Shown: positions 33,601 to 42,739 of the stretch, one piece after another
How positions within the stretch are numbered: the first letter of the stretch is position 1
How the letters are laid out: every line of letters starts with the position of its first letter
Virus record (IMG/VR): IMGVR_UViG_3300027970_000039
Location: 1-52,310 of that record
Strand: one strand, 5' to 3'
DNA length: 52,310 nucleotides
DNA from: a virus
Position numbers and translations under genes: made by a program
The notes under the pieces: model-generated
What the model saw: the letters and a program-made list of their open reading frames with translations, nothing else
Database searches by the model: none
What the model was told of the DNA's origin: nothing

Positions 33601-35568
33601 ATGCTCGGATTGTCCTATGTGGTCACAAATCCTGGATATGGAGTGTCCACTGTTGTTCCTATTTCTTTTCCTGGAACAACTGCAGAATTTATTGATTTCA
33701 ATTCAACAAAAACTGGAACTGTTGGATTTGCTACCACCTCCGTTGTAAATTCAGTAATATTTTCATCTCAGGGAACTTTATCTATCGCTTCTACTACAAT
33801 TATTAGTGGAATATCCACATTCGCAACCATAATTCTACAAAGAAATGGAGACTTGTCCGCAATTAATGCTACATCCATTTCTGGAATAGATACTACTTCA
33901 ATTATAGTTGGATTTGGAATTACAGGAACAAATGTTCAATCAAATACTCTAATTAACTCTATATCATCTAGTGGAGGAGGAACAGTTGGATTATCTAGGT
34001 CTATGACGAACTCTGAAGTTGGATTTGGCCTAACATTCTTTATCTCCGATACTCTATCTTCTCGTATTATTGTTGGCCAGGGTGTTTCTGGAACTAACAT
34101 CAATCCGACAATAAATGGAACAATAGTTACTGCTATTGGAAATAGTCAAGTATTCATTTCAACATCAACTTTAAATTCTGGAATTCAAACTTCAGTATTT
34201 AGTTTTGGAACAAATCAAACCACTCCAGGAAGCATCACAGCTAACTTCATCTCTGGTATTACTACCAGTGGAGTTGTAGTTGGACAACGAGTTACAAATA
34301 TTGGAGTTTTAACTACAAATACAAATGTAAGCTCTATATCTAACGGAAGAGTGAATTTAGATAAATTTTCTATAAACTCTTCAATTTCTACTTCCTCGTT
34401 TACATTCTCAGATATTACAGCAATATCGGGATTTGGATTAGACGGCACGGCATTGATGGGAGTGGGTCAGGTTTCTGTTTGGAATAATGCTTCTGGAGCT
34501 GGATATACTGCGATTCCTACCATAACAATTAGTGGTGCAGGTGTTGGAGCTTCGGTTGTCGTAAATTCTTTGGGAATTTCTACAAACTGTTTCTCTATCA
34601 CAAATCCAGGAATATATACTGCTACAATTCCTAATATATTGATTACTCCTCCAAATGTTGGAGGACAAGCTCCAACTGCTGTCGTTGGAATTGGAGTTTC
34701 TAGATTGTCCATTACTTCTCCTGGAACGTATTCTGGAAGTAATCCAACATTTACATTTTCAGATGGTGGAAATATTCCATCAATTCCAGCTCAGGCACAA
34801 GTTGATACTATATGTTTAACTGGAATATTTGTTGCAAATTCTGGTTCAGGATATACTGTTGGTAATTTACCTATTGCTGCTACATTTAGTAATAATACAC
34901 TAAGTGCTAATGTTGGTATGAGATTGGAGTCATTTAATATTTCAAATCCTGGTCTTGGATATAGTTTTGCCCCGACAGTAACTGTAGGAATTTCGTCATT
35001 ATTGATTGGTGGAGTTGGAGCGGCACTAAGTTCTAGTTTAGCACAATTTGGACCAGAATCTAGTCTTTATGCTGGTCCTGGTTATGGCTCAACTTTTGTA
35101 TATTATATTTCTCCAGTTAATTCAAATTCATTCAGATTATATCGTGATGCGGCACTAACTTCTCCTATTGTTATTGGAATTTCAACTCTGGGCAATCCGA
35201 TTGGATATATTGGTGGTAGAGTAACTGGCGTTACCGTGACTTCTGATGGGTCTGGATATTCAGTTGGAAATATTTTGGGTATAACTTCTGCTGGAATAGG
35301 AAATACTTTCGTTTCTTATGTAGGAACAGGATTTAGTGGTACTGTATCTAGAGTAATTCAAAATTATCAAACCAGTGATATTATGATGTTACAATCTGTA
35401 GGCTCGGCAAATACAAGTGTGGATATTGCAGAAAGTATAGGGATTTCAAATTTGAACGATTTACTGGAATTTGATTCTGATTTATCTGGTACAACTGCGA
35501 GATTAAAGGCAACGCCTAAATACAACAATAATACAGTTAAATTGTCTAGAACTACAATAACTATCTAA
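30613..35568 (+). CDS. Giant repetitive virion structural protein (1651 aa)
   Basis: A basic N-terminus (S-S-K-R-V-K-R) is followed by fibre units V-G-I-G-T-S-L-P-T-Q-L-L-D-V-S-G and I-G-I-G-T-T-L-A-R-S-N-L-D-V-I-G, the trimeric fibre shaft type. At 330-425 are four near-tandem units of about 20 residues (F-A-T-I-S-S-L-G-V-S-G-L-T-T-T). From about 680 to 1590 the protein is almost wholly G-x-G-Y-x3-P-x-V repeats (N-P-G-S-G-Y-R-G-I-P, S-P-G-F-G-Y-S-V-S-P, N-V-G-S-G-Y-S-T-P-P). It ends in a non-repetitive segment. Composition is Ile/Gly/Ser/Thr with almost no Lys. It is probably a long rod. No enzyme motif is seen. Confidence 0.72.
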   Translation: MSNSPSRYSSKRVKRIPQSGIRSDRYQFLGLDQAEPDLGDPNVGPSSVGANPYTGLIQDAYILVSDDSNNGKRYWLNQQNIISGGVVSPGSVTIRDTGVIKGLANQITDLNFIGSGVTIVSPGSFSGAGLSSVDISISVSDVSVNSGNTNSVIYRDNTKLAQAAPNFYYNPSTSRVGIGTSLPTQLLDVSGDATVSGILTTNRLFSKEFRVGKLTIDETAFSSFSSDTIGIGTTLARSNLDVIGSAIISGDVSIGGISTIPRLFSQNIVVSSASSFGSISIGNTQVFSSDRQLQNITSIDSVTKNTIDLAIRTTPNSFDDLAVVGLTTLSTVLITGIATTKDFNVTGIATISSLQVSNLRVVGFATISSLGVSGLTTTQNLNVLGIATVNTLGVSGLTTTRNLNVVGMATIANISVGASIGIGTTVARYNLDVNGTTRLLNGLILYDTDLQEYNPGAVGEVLLSQGAALPPRWGSSDQVNTGSATAVSTVDRNGIDRDYYVTFVQNTSGNQSIFLDSSGAILYNPFKDQLSVNSLVVNDIQLTGLNRQTVGVVTTTNKNEVILDILDTSQFRSARYTVQVNSIGQLVLNSDVSVGISSSGRNYYPGVYSNIPLNRLTGIGSDAVAQVTVSPEVTTEIVRSNVGILSTSANITGIVSSQFIVFDRTISPSQFENSKVTTINIIDPGIGYTQFPSLTLSSPIISGNSIEGVGVGSTAIVSVLTGNVSNINLNSIGVITSSIPTITVSSSSGIGTTAIATVSFGVSSILVTNPGSGYRGIPVVTPTVQFPQTPLVVGVSSVIITKIFTTSSGFGYTVGELNKVVVFSSGNAAAANTNFSLPSSPLGYTIVTPGFNYTTPPNFTVSSPNVGSEVGILTSTLGISSVIITSPGFGYSVSPNISLGPNINPSLIGFAGYVAMGVSSFGLRIFGGVGYVSPPSVSFTAVGGIGTGAAANANINVGGQVDTITITNVGSGYSTPPIINFSGGGPSVSAAATIRSMLGLSYVVTNPGYGVSTVVPISFPGTTAEFIDFNSTKTGTVGFATTSVVNSVIFSSQGTLSIASTTIISGISTFATIILQRNGDLSAINATSISGIDTTSIIVGFGITGTNVQSNTLINSISSSGGGTVGLSRSMTNSEVGFGLTFFISDTLSSRIIVGQGVSGTNINPTINGTIVTAIGNSQVFISTSTLNSGIQTSVFSFGTNQTTPGSITANFISGITTSGVVVGQRVTNIGVLTTNTNVSSISNGRVNLDKFSINSSISTSSFTFSDITAISGFGLDGTALMGVGQVSVWNNASGAGYTAIPTITISGAGVGASVVVNSLGISTNCFSITNPGIYTATIPNILITPPNVGGQAPTAVVGIGVSRLSITSPGTYSGSNPTFTFSDGGNIPSIPAQAQVDTICLTGIFVANSGSGYTVGNLPIAATFSNNTLSANVGMRLESFNISNPGLGYSFAPTVTVGISSLLIGGVGAALSSSLAQFGPESSLYAGPGYGSTFVYYISPVNSNSFRLYRDAALTSPIVIGISTLGNPIGYIGGRVTGVTVTSDGSGYSVGNILGITSAGIGNTFVSYVGTGFSGTVSRVIQNYQTSDIMMLQSVGSANTSVDIAESIGISNLNDLLEFDSDLSGTTARLKATPKYNNNTVKLSRTTITI

Positions 35569-35572
35569 ATAA
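35565..35572 (+). promoter_or_regulatory. Candidate late promoter (CTAAATAA)
   Basis: The motif spans the stop codon of the 1651-aa gene and ends 23 bases before the next ATG. CGGAG at 35577-35581 then serves as a distant ribosome-binding site. Confidence 0.5.
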
Positions 35573-35594
35573 TATACGGAGTTTATTTTATAAT

Positions 35595-37103
35595 ATGGCT
35601 AAATATCGGATTGGGTTTAGTTCACAATTTACATTAACCGATGGTAAAGTTGGAATTGGAACAACAAATCCAATATCAAAGCTTTCTGTACTTGGTGATG
35701 TAAACGTTGTTGGTGTAATCACATCTTCAGCATTCTCTGGCGACAACTATAATGCATATCCATTTTATTCTGGAGTCACGAGTTCTACCTATGCCTCTCC
35801 ATCTGGAATTATGACTCCAGTATTGCAATTCTCACCTACTCCGAATAGAAGATATATTATACACTCAATTAATGTAGCAAATAAGGCAAGATTTCAACCT
35901 CAAGGAGCTGGAGCTACGGTATCCATTTCTACCGCAACGGGAGCAGTTACGTTCTTAACTCTTACTGGTGCAGGAACTGGATATACTTCTGCAGATACAT
36001 TTGTTGGATTTGGTACAACGAATGCTCAGAATTTAGTTCCAGGATTGATTTCTTTTGCGACGACTACATTTATTGGACTAGGAACTGTAGGAGACCCAGA
36101 ATATATCGGAGTTACGAGTGCAATCGGTATTATTACTGCGGTTTCTGGAGGAGCTATTACAGGAGTTGCAATTACTTATGGTGGATTTGGGTATACGAAT
36201 ATTCCAATCGTAACTATTCGTCCTCCTGTGGGAGGTGGTACACAGGCTACAGGAGTGGCGACAGTTACATACGGTGAAGTAGTGTCGGCATTTCTTACTA
36301 CTCCAGGAACAGGCTATGTAGAGCCTCCTGTGGTTTCAATTCTTTCTGGAACAGGAACCTTTGCGACTATCATTCCACAAGTAGATTCTGATGGAAAGCT
36401 TTTAAATTTAGCCGTGACTGAGAGAGGATATGGATATTCTAGATTGAATGTTTTAGGAAATAATGAAGAGAATGAGGTTTATATTTCTCTTCCAGGATTG
36501 GCTAAGACTGAAGTAGGAGTAGATGTAAGAATTGATAGATTTCCAGTTGGAGGAGGAACTACGGTTGAGAGTTATCTAGCTTTTGACGTTCCTATTCCCA
36601 TTGGTGGGTCTGTGGAGATTCTCAAGAAGCCAGCAGTCTTAAATCCAAATGATATTATTCAACTTCGGGGAATTGATTTTGATGGTTCTGGATTGTCTAA
36701 TGCAATTGATGTGTGTATCTCTTATGAAGAAACTACAAATCTTAATTTTATTGGATTTGGAACCATTACTGGAGTTAATTCTGGTCTGGGAACGGCAATT
36801 CTAAATGTGGGAATTATTTCTGCTACAACTCGTCCAATTTTGGTAGAATCATTGAGATTTACAAATACTGAGTTTGTGGGAGATTATGATATTTCAGTAA
36901 AAGTTGTGACTGGAGTTGGACAGACATTTTATCTAGTGAGAAATTTGATGCTTCCAGCATTTTCTTCGGTTGAATTGTGTGAAACTCCAAGAAGATTGCA
37001 AATTGGAGACCAGCTATTGTTAGATAACGAAACTGTTGGAGTTGACGACAATCTACCACAAACCATAGATATTCAATTATCTGGTAGAACAATTACATTC
37101 TGA
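35595..37103 (+). CDS. Virion structural protein with fibre and G-x-G-Y repeats (502 aa)
   Basis: The N-terminus has the fibre unit V-G-I-G-T-T-N-P-I-S-K-L-S-V-L-G. Residues 120-290 hold three or four G-x-G-Y repeats (G-A-G-T-G-Y-T, Y-G-G-F-G-Y-T-N-I-P, T-P-G-T-G-Y-V-E-P-P), the same type as in the preceding giant protein. The C-terminal 200 residues are a non-repetitive beta domain ending I-D-I-Q-L-S-G-R-T-I-T-F. It looks like a shorter partner or tip of the same appendage. Confidence 0.7.
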   Translation: MAKYRIGFSSQFTLTDGKVGIGTTNPISKLSVLGDVNVVGVITSSAFSGDNYNAYPFYSGVTSSTYASPSGIMTPVLQFSPTPNRRYIIHSINVANKARFQPQGAGATVSISTATGAVTFLTLTGAGTGYTSADTFVGFGTTNAQNLVPGLISFATTTFIGLGTVGDPEYIGVTSAIGIITAVSGGAITGVAITYGGFGYTNIPIVTIRPPVGGGTQATGVATVTYGEVVSAFLTTPGTGYVEPPVVSILSGTGTFATIIPQVDSDGKLLNLAVTERGYGYSRLNVLGNNEENEVYISLPGLAKTEVGVDVRIDRFPVGGGTTVESYLAFDVPIPIGGSVEILKKPAVLNPNDIIQLRGIDFDGSGLSNAIDVCISYEETTNLNFIGFGTITGVNSGLGTAILNVGIISATTRPILVESLRFTNTEFVGDYDISVKVVTGVGQTFYLVRNLMLPAFSSVELCETPRRLQIGDQLLLDNETVGVDDNLPQTIDIQLSGRTITF

Positions 37104-37112
37104 GGAATTATT

Positions 37113-37766
37113 ATGAGTATTTTTATTGCTTTACCTTGCTACGGTGGATTAGTTTGTGAAAAGACTACAATGAGTCTGTTTAATCTGGGAAAATTATTAG
37201 TAAGAGAAGGTGTGCCTCACGGACTATTCACAGTTGCAAATTCATCTTTGATTTCTCAGGGAAGAAGTAAAATTGCAAATTTCTTTTTAAATAATACTGA
37301 GCACGAATATCTATTCTTTCTAGATAGTGATATTGGATTTGACCCAACATCTGTTCTTCAACTCTTAAGGCACGATAAAGATGTTATTGCCGCTCCATAT
37401 CCAATGAAGTCTATACCTCTAAGATATAATTATAAAATTTTAGAGCCAGAAGAAACTCAAGGAGATTTAATTAAAATTGAGCATAATGGAATGGGATTCG
37501 TGATGATTCATCGCAGAGTATTTTATACAATTGCGAGTGCTTATCCAGAATTAAAATATTATCCATCTCTTGAAGATAGTAATGTGAGGCCCACTGAAGC
37601 CGAATATCATAATTCATATCACTACTTTCTAGAATATAAATATGGACCAAATTATATGGCCGAAGATATTAGTTTCTTCTTTCGGGCTCGTAGTTTAGGT
37701 TATGATTGTTGGTTAGACAAGAGTATTTCTCTTTCACATACTGGTTCACATATTTTTGGAGAATAA
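37113..37766 (+). CDS. GT-A fold glycosyltransferase
   Basis: The 217-residue protein starts F-I-A-L-P-C-Y-G-G and has A-N-S-S-L-I-S-Q-G-R-S-K-I-A. The metal/nucleotide-binding D-x-D is in Y-L-F-F-L-D-S-D-I-G-F (D71, D73). A-E-D-I-S-F-F-F-R-A near 193-202 is the usual acceptor-side region. It transfers a sugar from a nucleotide sugar. GAGGA overlaps the stop of the previous gene, nine bases before the ATG. It directly precedes the first six-repeat adhesin (three-base gap), so that protein is the most likely acceptor, although host lipopolysaccharide or phage DNA cannot be excluded. Confidence 0.8.
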   Translation: MSIFIALPCYGGLVCEKTTMSLFNLGKLLVREGVPHGLFTVANSSLISQGRSKIANFFLNNTEHEYLFFLDSDIGFDPTSVLQLLRHDKDVIAAPYPMKSIPLRYNYKILEPEETQGDLIKIEHNGMGFVMIHRRVFYTIASAYPELKYYPSLEDSNVRPTEAEYHNSYHYFLEYKYGPNYMAEDISFFFRARSLGYDCWLDKSISLSHTGSHIFGE

Positions 37767-37769
37767 TGA

Positions 37770-40679
37770 ATGTCTGACCTAAGAACTAATATTTTTAGTT
37801 TAAGTGAGGTTTATGAACTTCAGAAGGAAGGATTTTGGGTGAATACTAGCAGAGAAGCATATAGAAACTATCAATATCTTGTGGGAGGAGCCATCAATGG
37901 TGTTCCTACTATTGGCGTGTCTTTATCATTTCGAATTGACTTTTCAAATGATACCCGAACAATTAGGAGAGGTACACTTGCTTGGCGGCTTGGCGCAATC
38001 AGTTCAAATTTAAATTTTGCATATTTAGATATAAACCCTGAAACTACATTCCAAAGAATATCTTATTCAAATGATTTAATTGCTTCACAATTTAGGTCTG
38101 TTTCTTTGATTCCAACTTTTCTTCGCAGAGGTAGATCAGGTTTTGGAAATATAAATTTCGGATATTTTTCTGGAGGATGGAATGAAAATCCGCAATTAAT
38201 ATCAAATGTTGAGAGACTCAATTACGCAAATGATGTAGTTTCTCCAACAATGAGAGGACCATTAGAGCAAGCTATAGCACTTCAAGGTTCATATAGTACT
38301 TCAGATTTCGGTTGGGTAACAGGAGGAGGAGGAATTTCATCTCCTATCAGCATCTCAAAAATATCTAGAATTACATATGCGAATGATATGAATGTTGCTA
38401 GAGTCCGAAGTTTTCTACCTACGATACATCGGTTTGCACAAGGAGCTGGGAACTCAAATTTTGGTTGGATAATTAGTGGTCAACAAGTGAGTTATTCATC
38501 CTTGTCCACAGTCGCTCGTTTAAATTACTCCAATGATTTAGTTACTCCACAAATTCGTGGGCCATTACCATATGCTGCTGGTGGAGTGGTAGCTTCTAGT
38601 GGAAATTCAAATTATGCTTTATCTCATAATTCAGTATATCAATCTAATAATAATACGCAATCAAATAGAATAGATTATTCAAATGATACAAATACTCCCG
38701 TATATCGAGATATTAATAAGGTTTCTTCTTCTTGGGGTAGATTTGCTGCTGTTGGAGCATACTCATTTGGTGGTGCTCCCCAATCATATCTTGGAAAATC
38801 TTGGATTTCTACCGCTCCATATGGATATTTTGGTGGAGGTATAGATGGCTCTATTTCTACTATTTATTCTCATATGGGTAGAATTGATTATGCAAATGAT
38901 ACTGAAAATGCTGCTCTACGTGGAACGCTATTCTCAGCATTAAATTCAATGGCTTCCACTGGAAATTCAAGTTTTGGTTGGTTTGCGGGAGGAGGTTCTC
39001 CAACTGTTTCAAGTATCTCTCGTTTAGATTATCTCACAGATACCAATACTACAAGTTTAAGAGGACCACTCTCTATTGTCCGAACAAGATTTGCTGCGAC
39101 TGGAACTTCAAACTTTGGGTATTTTGCTGGGTCTAATGGAATCTCCTCTATTGATAGAGTCTCATACTCCAGTGATTTAGTTGCTGCAATTACTCGTGGT
39201 CCATTGAATGTGGGAAGACAGGATTTGATTGGATTGAGTAATATAAATTATGGATACTTTACTGGTGGAGCTTCGGCATCTACTACGATTTTAAGTAGAT
39301 TAGATTACTCAAATGATACCAGTGTAAATCAAGTCCGAAATGTTTCTACTCAAAGATTTTCATCCAGTGCTACTGGAAATGAAAACTTTGGCTATGTTGT
39401 AAATGGTACAACCACAAGTCCCACAAATATTTTACTCACTGAAAAAATAAATTATGCAAATGATACTGCAAGTTTATTGAGAGTAGGCACAATTTCTAAT
39501 GATAGGTCCGCAATGGGAGCTACTGGAAATTCAAATTCTGGATATTTTGCTGGAGGATTTAATTCTATTGGAAGATATAGTACGATAGATAAGATTGACT
39601 ACTCTTCTGATACTCAGATTTCTACAATACGTGGGCCTCTTACTGTAACTCGGGAATATATTGCATCTACATCGTCTCAATCTTATGGAGGTGCCCCGAG
39701 TACCACTACCAGTCCTATTCCGACATATATTAATTCTATGTTGAATAGAGACCCGAATAATGCATTAATCGTTCCTCAAAAAAGAGTTTTAGGTAGTTTT
39801 GGATACTTTGTTGGTACTACATCAAATTCTGGGCAACAAAGATTGGATTTCTCAAATGATTTGGTTGCTGCATCACCCAGAAGTTTCTTATCGTTGGTTA
39901 GACAGAATATTAGTGCAATTGGAAATAGAAATTATGGCTACTTTGGTGGTGGGTATCTTTCAGACACATCGGGAGTATCTACTGTAGAGAGATTAAATTA
40001 CACTAATGACAATATAGTTAATACTAGGGGTCCATTGGAGTCTTCTTTTAGATTTAGGTCTGGATTATGTGGAACTAACTTTGGGTATTTTGCTGGAGGT
40101 ATTGCTCTTGGAACTACTAGAACAAATATAGCTAGACTAACTTTTTCTAATGATACTTCTATCGGCACTCTCCGCACAAATTTAATACAAAGTAAATGTG
40201 TAATGAGCCCTGTTGGAAATATAAATTTTGGGTATTATGGGGGAGGGGTTTTAAATGTCAGCAACGTTAGAACTACGATGATAGAAAGATTGAGTTATTC
40301 TAATGATGGGGTTGTCCCAAATATAAGAGCAAATTTATTGTCTGTAAGAAATCTTAACTTTATTACAACATTTGGGGCCGCAGGAAACTCCAATTTTGGG
40401 TATTTTGGTGGTGGAAATAATGGAGTAAGTACGCTATCTTCATTGGAACGTATAGATTATTCCAATGACCTACAAATATTATTACCAAGAGGTCCATTAA
40501 CACAAAGTATTAATGCATTGGTAGCGACTGGAAATTCCAATTTTGGATGGTTTGCTTCAGTTAGTACAAGAACCGACCGTATAAATTATTCTAATGATAC
40601 TTTATTGGCATCAATTAGAGGCCCAATACTATTATCTGGTTCTGATTTTGTTGCAACCACAAATGCAAGAAATTCCTAA
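37770..40679 (+). CDS. Adhesin-like protein with three six-repeat (propeller-like) modules, 969 aa
   Basis: After a short N-terminal segment (N-I-F-S-L-S-E-V-Y), the protein is built of 18 imperfect repeats of 43-55 residues. The unit reads G-N-S-N-F-G-Y-F-x-G-G, a variable loop, then R-I-D-Y-S-N-D-T, x5-7, R-G-P-L and a variable end. By hand count they form three groups of six, separated by linkers near residues 332 and 637 with F/Y-G-G-A-P. The second linker ends V-P-Q-K-R-V-L-G-S-F-G-Y. The unit resembles kelch-type blades, so each group may be a six-bladed beta-propeller. It ends A-R-N-S. Long variable loops suggest receptor binding. The fold is a prediction. Confidence 0.75.
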   Translation: MSDLRTNIFSLSEVYELQKEGFWVNTSREAYRNYQYLVGGAINGVPTIGVSLSFRIDFSNDTRTIRRGTLAWRLGAISSNLNFAYLDINPETTFQRISYSNDLIASQFRSVSLIPTFLRRGRSGFGNINFGYFSGGWNENPQLISNVERLNYANDVVSPTMRGPLEQAIALQGSYSTSDFGWVTGGGGISSPISISKISRITYANDMNVARVRSFLPTIHRFAQGAGNSNFGWIISGQQVSYSSLSTVARLNYSNDLVTPQIRGPLPYAAGGVVASSGNSNYALSHNSVYQSNNNTQSNRIDYSNDTNTPVYRDINKVSSSWGRFAAVGAYSFGGAPQSYLGKSWISTAPYGYFGGGIDGSISTIYSHMGRIDYANDTENAALRGTLFSALNSMASTGNSSFGWFAGGGSPTVSSISRLDYLTDTNTTSLRGPLSIVRTRFAATGTSNFGYFAGSNGISSIDRVSYSSDLVAAITRGPLNVGRQDLIGLSNINYGYFTGGASASTTILSRLDYSNDTSVNQVRNVSTQRFSSSATGNENFGYVVNGTTTSPTNILLTEKINYANDTASLLRVGTISNDRSAMGATGNSNSGYFAGGFNSIGRYSTIDKIDYSSDTQISTIRGPLTVTREYIASTSSQSYGGAPSTTTSPIPTYINSMLNRDPNNALIVPQKRVLGSFGYFVGTTSNSGQQRLDFSNDLVAASPRSFLSLVRQNISAIGNRNYGYFGGGYLSDTSGVSTVERLNYTNDNIVNTRGPLESSFRFRSGLCGTNFGYFAGGIALGTTRTNIARLTFSNDTSIGTLRTNLIQSKCVMSPVGNINFGYYGGGVLNVSNVRTTMIERLSYSNDGVVPNIRANLLSVRNLNFITTFGAAGNSNFGYFGGGNNGVSTLSSLERIDYSNDLQILLPRGPLTQSINALVATGNSNFGWFASVSTRTDRINYSNDTLLASIRGPILLSGSDFVATTNARNS

Positions 40680-40685
40680 TATATA
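40668..40685 (+). repeat. 18-bp repeat around the stop codon of two adhesin genes (copy 1)
   Basis: AGAAATTCCTAATATATA is identical at 47627-47644. It contains the last codons (R-N-S in frame) and stop of the 969-aa gene and continues past the stop. Confidence 0.8.
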
Positions 40686-40708
40686 CTATACTTATATTAT
40701 AATTCACA

Positions 40709-41761
40709 ATGATTTCTGGTGCTACTGAGACTGCGTATACGTATCTTTCACAATATTATCAATTTCCAGAGAATGTTTTAGTTTCACATTTACCACAGAA
40801 ACTTAAAAGTAAATCCTCTTCAATTAAAATTCTCTGGGCTCATCACGCATATGACCAGCAGGTTTATCATAATTTTACTCACGATGATATAACTCATATT
40901 GTTACTCCATCATATTGGGCAAAGGAAACTCTTCAAAAATATCATAAAGTTCCAGAAAATAAAATTACAGTCATTCCAAATGGAGTGGATTCAATTTACA
41001 CATATTCAAATCAGAAACAAAAGCAACTCATATATACCTCTATTCCTTATAAAGCACTTCCCATTCTTGCTCAGATTATTCCATTAGTTCATCAAAGACA
41101 TCCAGACGCAATCTTTAGAATATTTTCATCTATGTCTTTATATGGTCCACAAATTGATTCATATATTGAATTATACGAAAAACTCAAAGCACTTCCAAAT
41201 GTGAAATATTCCCGAGCAATAGATAGAGAATTATTGATTTTTCATTATCAAGAGTCTGCATTTTTTATAAGTCCTTGTATTTGGGAAGAAACTTTTGGAG
41301 TTTCAATGTGTGAAGCAATGAGATGTGGAGCATATCCCATTATTACTGATATTGGAGCTTTAGAGGAAATTGCAGGTCCAAATTTAGCGACAGTAGTTCC
41401 AATTGAAGGAACCCGAACACCAAAAGGTTATGAAGTTACAGAGAAGTTTATCTCCAACTTTGTAGAGGCAACTTGTATGGCTTTGGATTATTTTGATAAT
41501 GAAAAAGAAATCTATAATCAAGTATCTCAGTCTTGTAGTGATTGGATTGAAAAATCTTATGATTGGAAGAATATCGCAAAAACTTGGGAAAACTTAATTC
41601 ATAAATTGCAAAATAAATCCTCTGGCGTAGGATTTGGAAATAAAATATTAAAGTCATCAAGTAGATTGAGTCAGACTTATACAGAAGATGTAGTATTTAC
41701 ATCACCAAGTGTGACTAAACCCAGTATAAGTTATTTTAACTTTGCTAAATACGGTAGTTAA
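40709..41761 (+). CDS. GT4-family (GT-B) glycosyltransferase
   Basis: The 350-residue protein carries V-T-P-S-Y-W-A-K and V-I-P-N-G-V-D in the N-terminal half. Near residues 190-210 it has the E-x7-E nucleotide-sugar motif in E-E-T-F-G-V-S-M-C-E-A-M-R-C-G, then I-T-D-I-G-A-L-E-E. These are standard retaining GT4 marks. It lies directly after the first six-repeat protein. The last 60 residues are a non-catalytic tail. The likely job is adding a sugar to a virion protein or extending a sugar placed by the upstream GT-A enzyme. The acceptor is not shown by the sequence. Confidence 0.85.
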   Translation: MISGATETAYTYLSQYYQFPENVLVSHLPQKLKSKSSSIKILWAHHAYDQQVYHNFTHDDITHIVTPSYWAKETLQKYHKVPENKITVIPNGVDSIYTYSNQKQKQLIYTSIPYKALPILAQIIPLVHQRHPDAIFRIFSSMSLYGPQIDSYIELYEKLKALPNVKYSRAIDRELLIFHYQESAFFISPCIWEETFGVSMCEAMRCGAYPIITDIGALEEIAGPNLATVVPIEGTRTPKGYEVTEKFISNFVEATCMALDYFDNEKEIYNQVSQSCSDWIEKSYDWKNIAKTWENLIHKLQNKSSGVGFGNKILKSSSRLSQTYTEDVVFTSPSVTKPSISYFNFAKYGS

Positions 41762-41792
41762 ATCGTTTGAATTTTATTGGAGTTGAATTTTT

Positions 41793-42725
41793 ATGTCCAT
41801 ATTACCTGAAAATAGTTTAGGATTTAGAACAGTTGAAGAAGCAGTTGGAGATAAATCTGGTGAATATCTCAAAAAAGCATTTGAAAATGTTTATAGATAC
41901 CACGAGATTGATAAGGAGCTTGCTCAAGGTAGAACTAATTTCCAATTAGAAAAGTTTGCACTTCTAGAAACCTACACTTTAGAAAGTGCATATGAAAGTG
42001 TTCTCAAATCTCGTCGTCAGATGGCGGAAGGATTGATGAGTAAACTTCTTGAAATGCAAGAAAAGGTCAGAGAATTTGAATATAAGTGGAAAGACCAGAG
42101 CCATTCTGAACCTATTCAATGGGAATATAGCGCAATGGGAGGCGGTGGAAAGAAGTTGTGTTGGTATGATTTGGACCAAATGCAATTGGAACATTTTCTA
42201 CGCTCTAGTGAACTAGAAGTGAGAGATAGGCTTTATCAAATTGAACATTTGGATAAAATGCTTGCGGAACTTACTGAACGTAATGGAGGAAATCCCGTAT
42301 CTAGAGAACAATTCCTTGCGAATGAAGAGAATTACTGGAAGGGTAGATTTAGTGAACAGATGTTAGACGAAATTCTTGGTTCTCAACTTGGATGTAGTAT
42401 TGGTAACATTCACAGTGTTCGTAGGTCTACTGCTCCTGCTTTGGTGGATAAGAGAAATCAATTCAACAATGGATTCCCATCTCTAGGAGAAGCATTAACT
42501 TCCACAGAAGGTCGTATGAAGTTCGTAAGTGAACTAGAGAAGAATGTAATTCAAGGTTATGAAGATGTAATGGGAGTAAATCTGGGTGCGGGTAATTTTC
42601 TACCTACTGAGGAAAGAGCGCAACTTATTCAAGAACGAATGAAAGCATTTCGTGAACTTTCACTCTCGGGTTCCGTTGAAGAAGTTCCACAACTAGAAGA
42701 TTCCACTGAGGTTGTGAAAGAATGA
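41793..42725 (+). CDS. Coiled-coil protein of unknown function (310 aa)
   Basis: The protein is highly charged and helical, unlike its beta-rich neighbours. Several coiled-coil stretches (about 55-105 and 150-180; Q-L-E-K-F-A-L-L-E-T, M-S-K-L-L-E-M-Q-E-K-V-R-E) flank a Gly-rich turn (S-A-M-G-G-G-G-K-K). A G-S-Q-L-G-C-S-I-G-N motif is near 205. No signal peptide or enzyme motif is seen, and I recognise no family. Its place inside the adhesin/modification cassette suggests a chaperone, assembly factor or scaffold for the modified fibres. Confidence 0.65.
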   Translation: MSILPENSLGFRTVEEAVGDKSGEYLKKAFENVYRYHEIDKELAQGRTNFQLEKFALLETYTLESAYESVLKSRRQMAEGLMSKLLEMQEKVREFEYKWKDQSHSEPIQWEYSAMGGGGKKLCWYDLDQMQLEHFLRSSELEVRDRLYQIEHLDKMLAELTERNGGNPVSREQFLANEENYWKGRFSEQMLDEILGSQLGCSIGNIHSVRRSTAPALVDKRNQFNNGFPSLGEALTSTEGRMKFVSELEKNVIQGYEDVMGVNLGAGNFLPTEERAQLIQERMKAFRELSLSGSVEEVPQLEDSTEVVKE

Positions 42726-42731
42726 TAAGGA

Positions 42732-42739
42732 AATAAATA
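42732..42739 (+). promoter_or_regulatory. Candidate late promoter before the second adhesin
   Basis: AATAAATA ends 25 bases before the ATG of the 667-aa repeat gene in a 39-base intergenic space. Confidence 0.5.

Noticed and set aside
31164-34712. Several minus-strand open frames inside the 1651-aa gene
   Set aside because: They are a by-product of the repetitive Ile/Gly/Ser/Thr codons on the plus strand. Their products are Val/Thr/Pro-rich with no recognisable domain.
40680-40708. TATACT and TATTAT boxes before the GT4 gene as a promoter
   Set aside because: There is no -35-like hexamer at suitable distance and the stretch is nearly pure A/T, so -10-like words are expected by chance.
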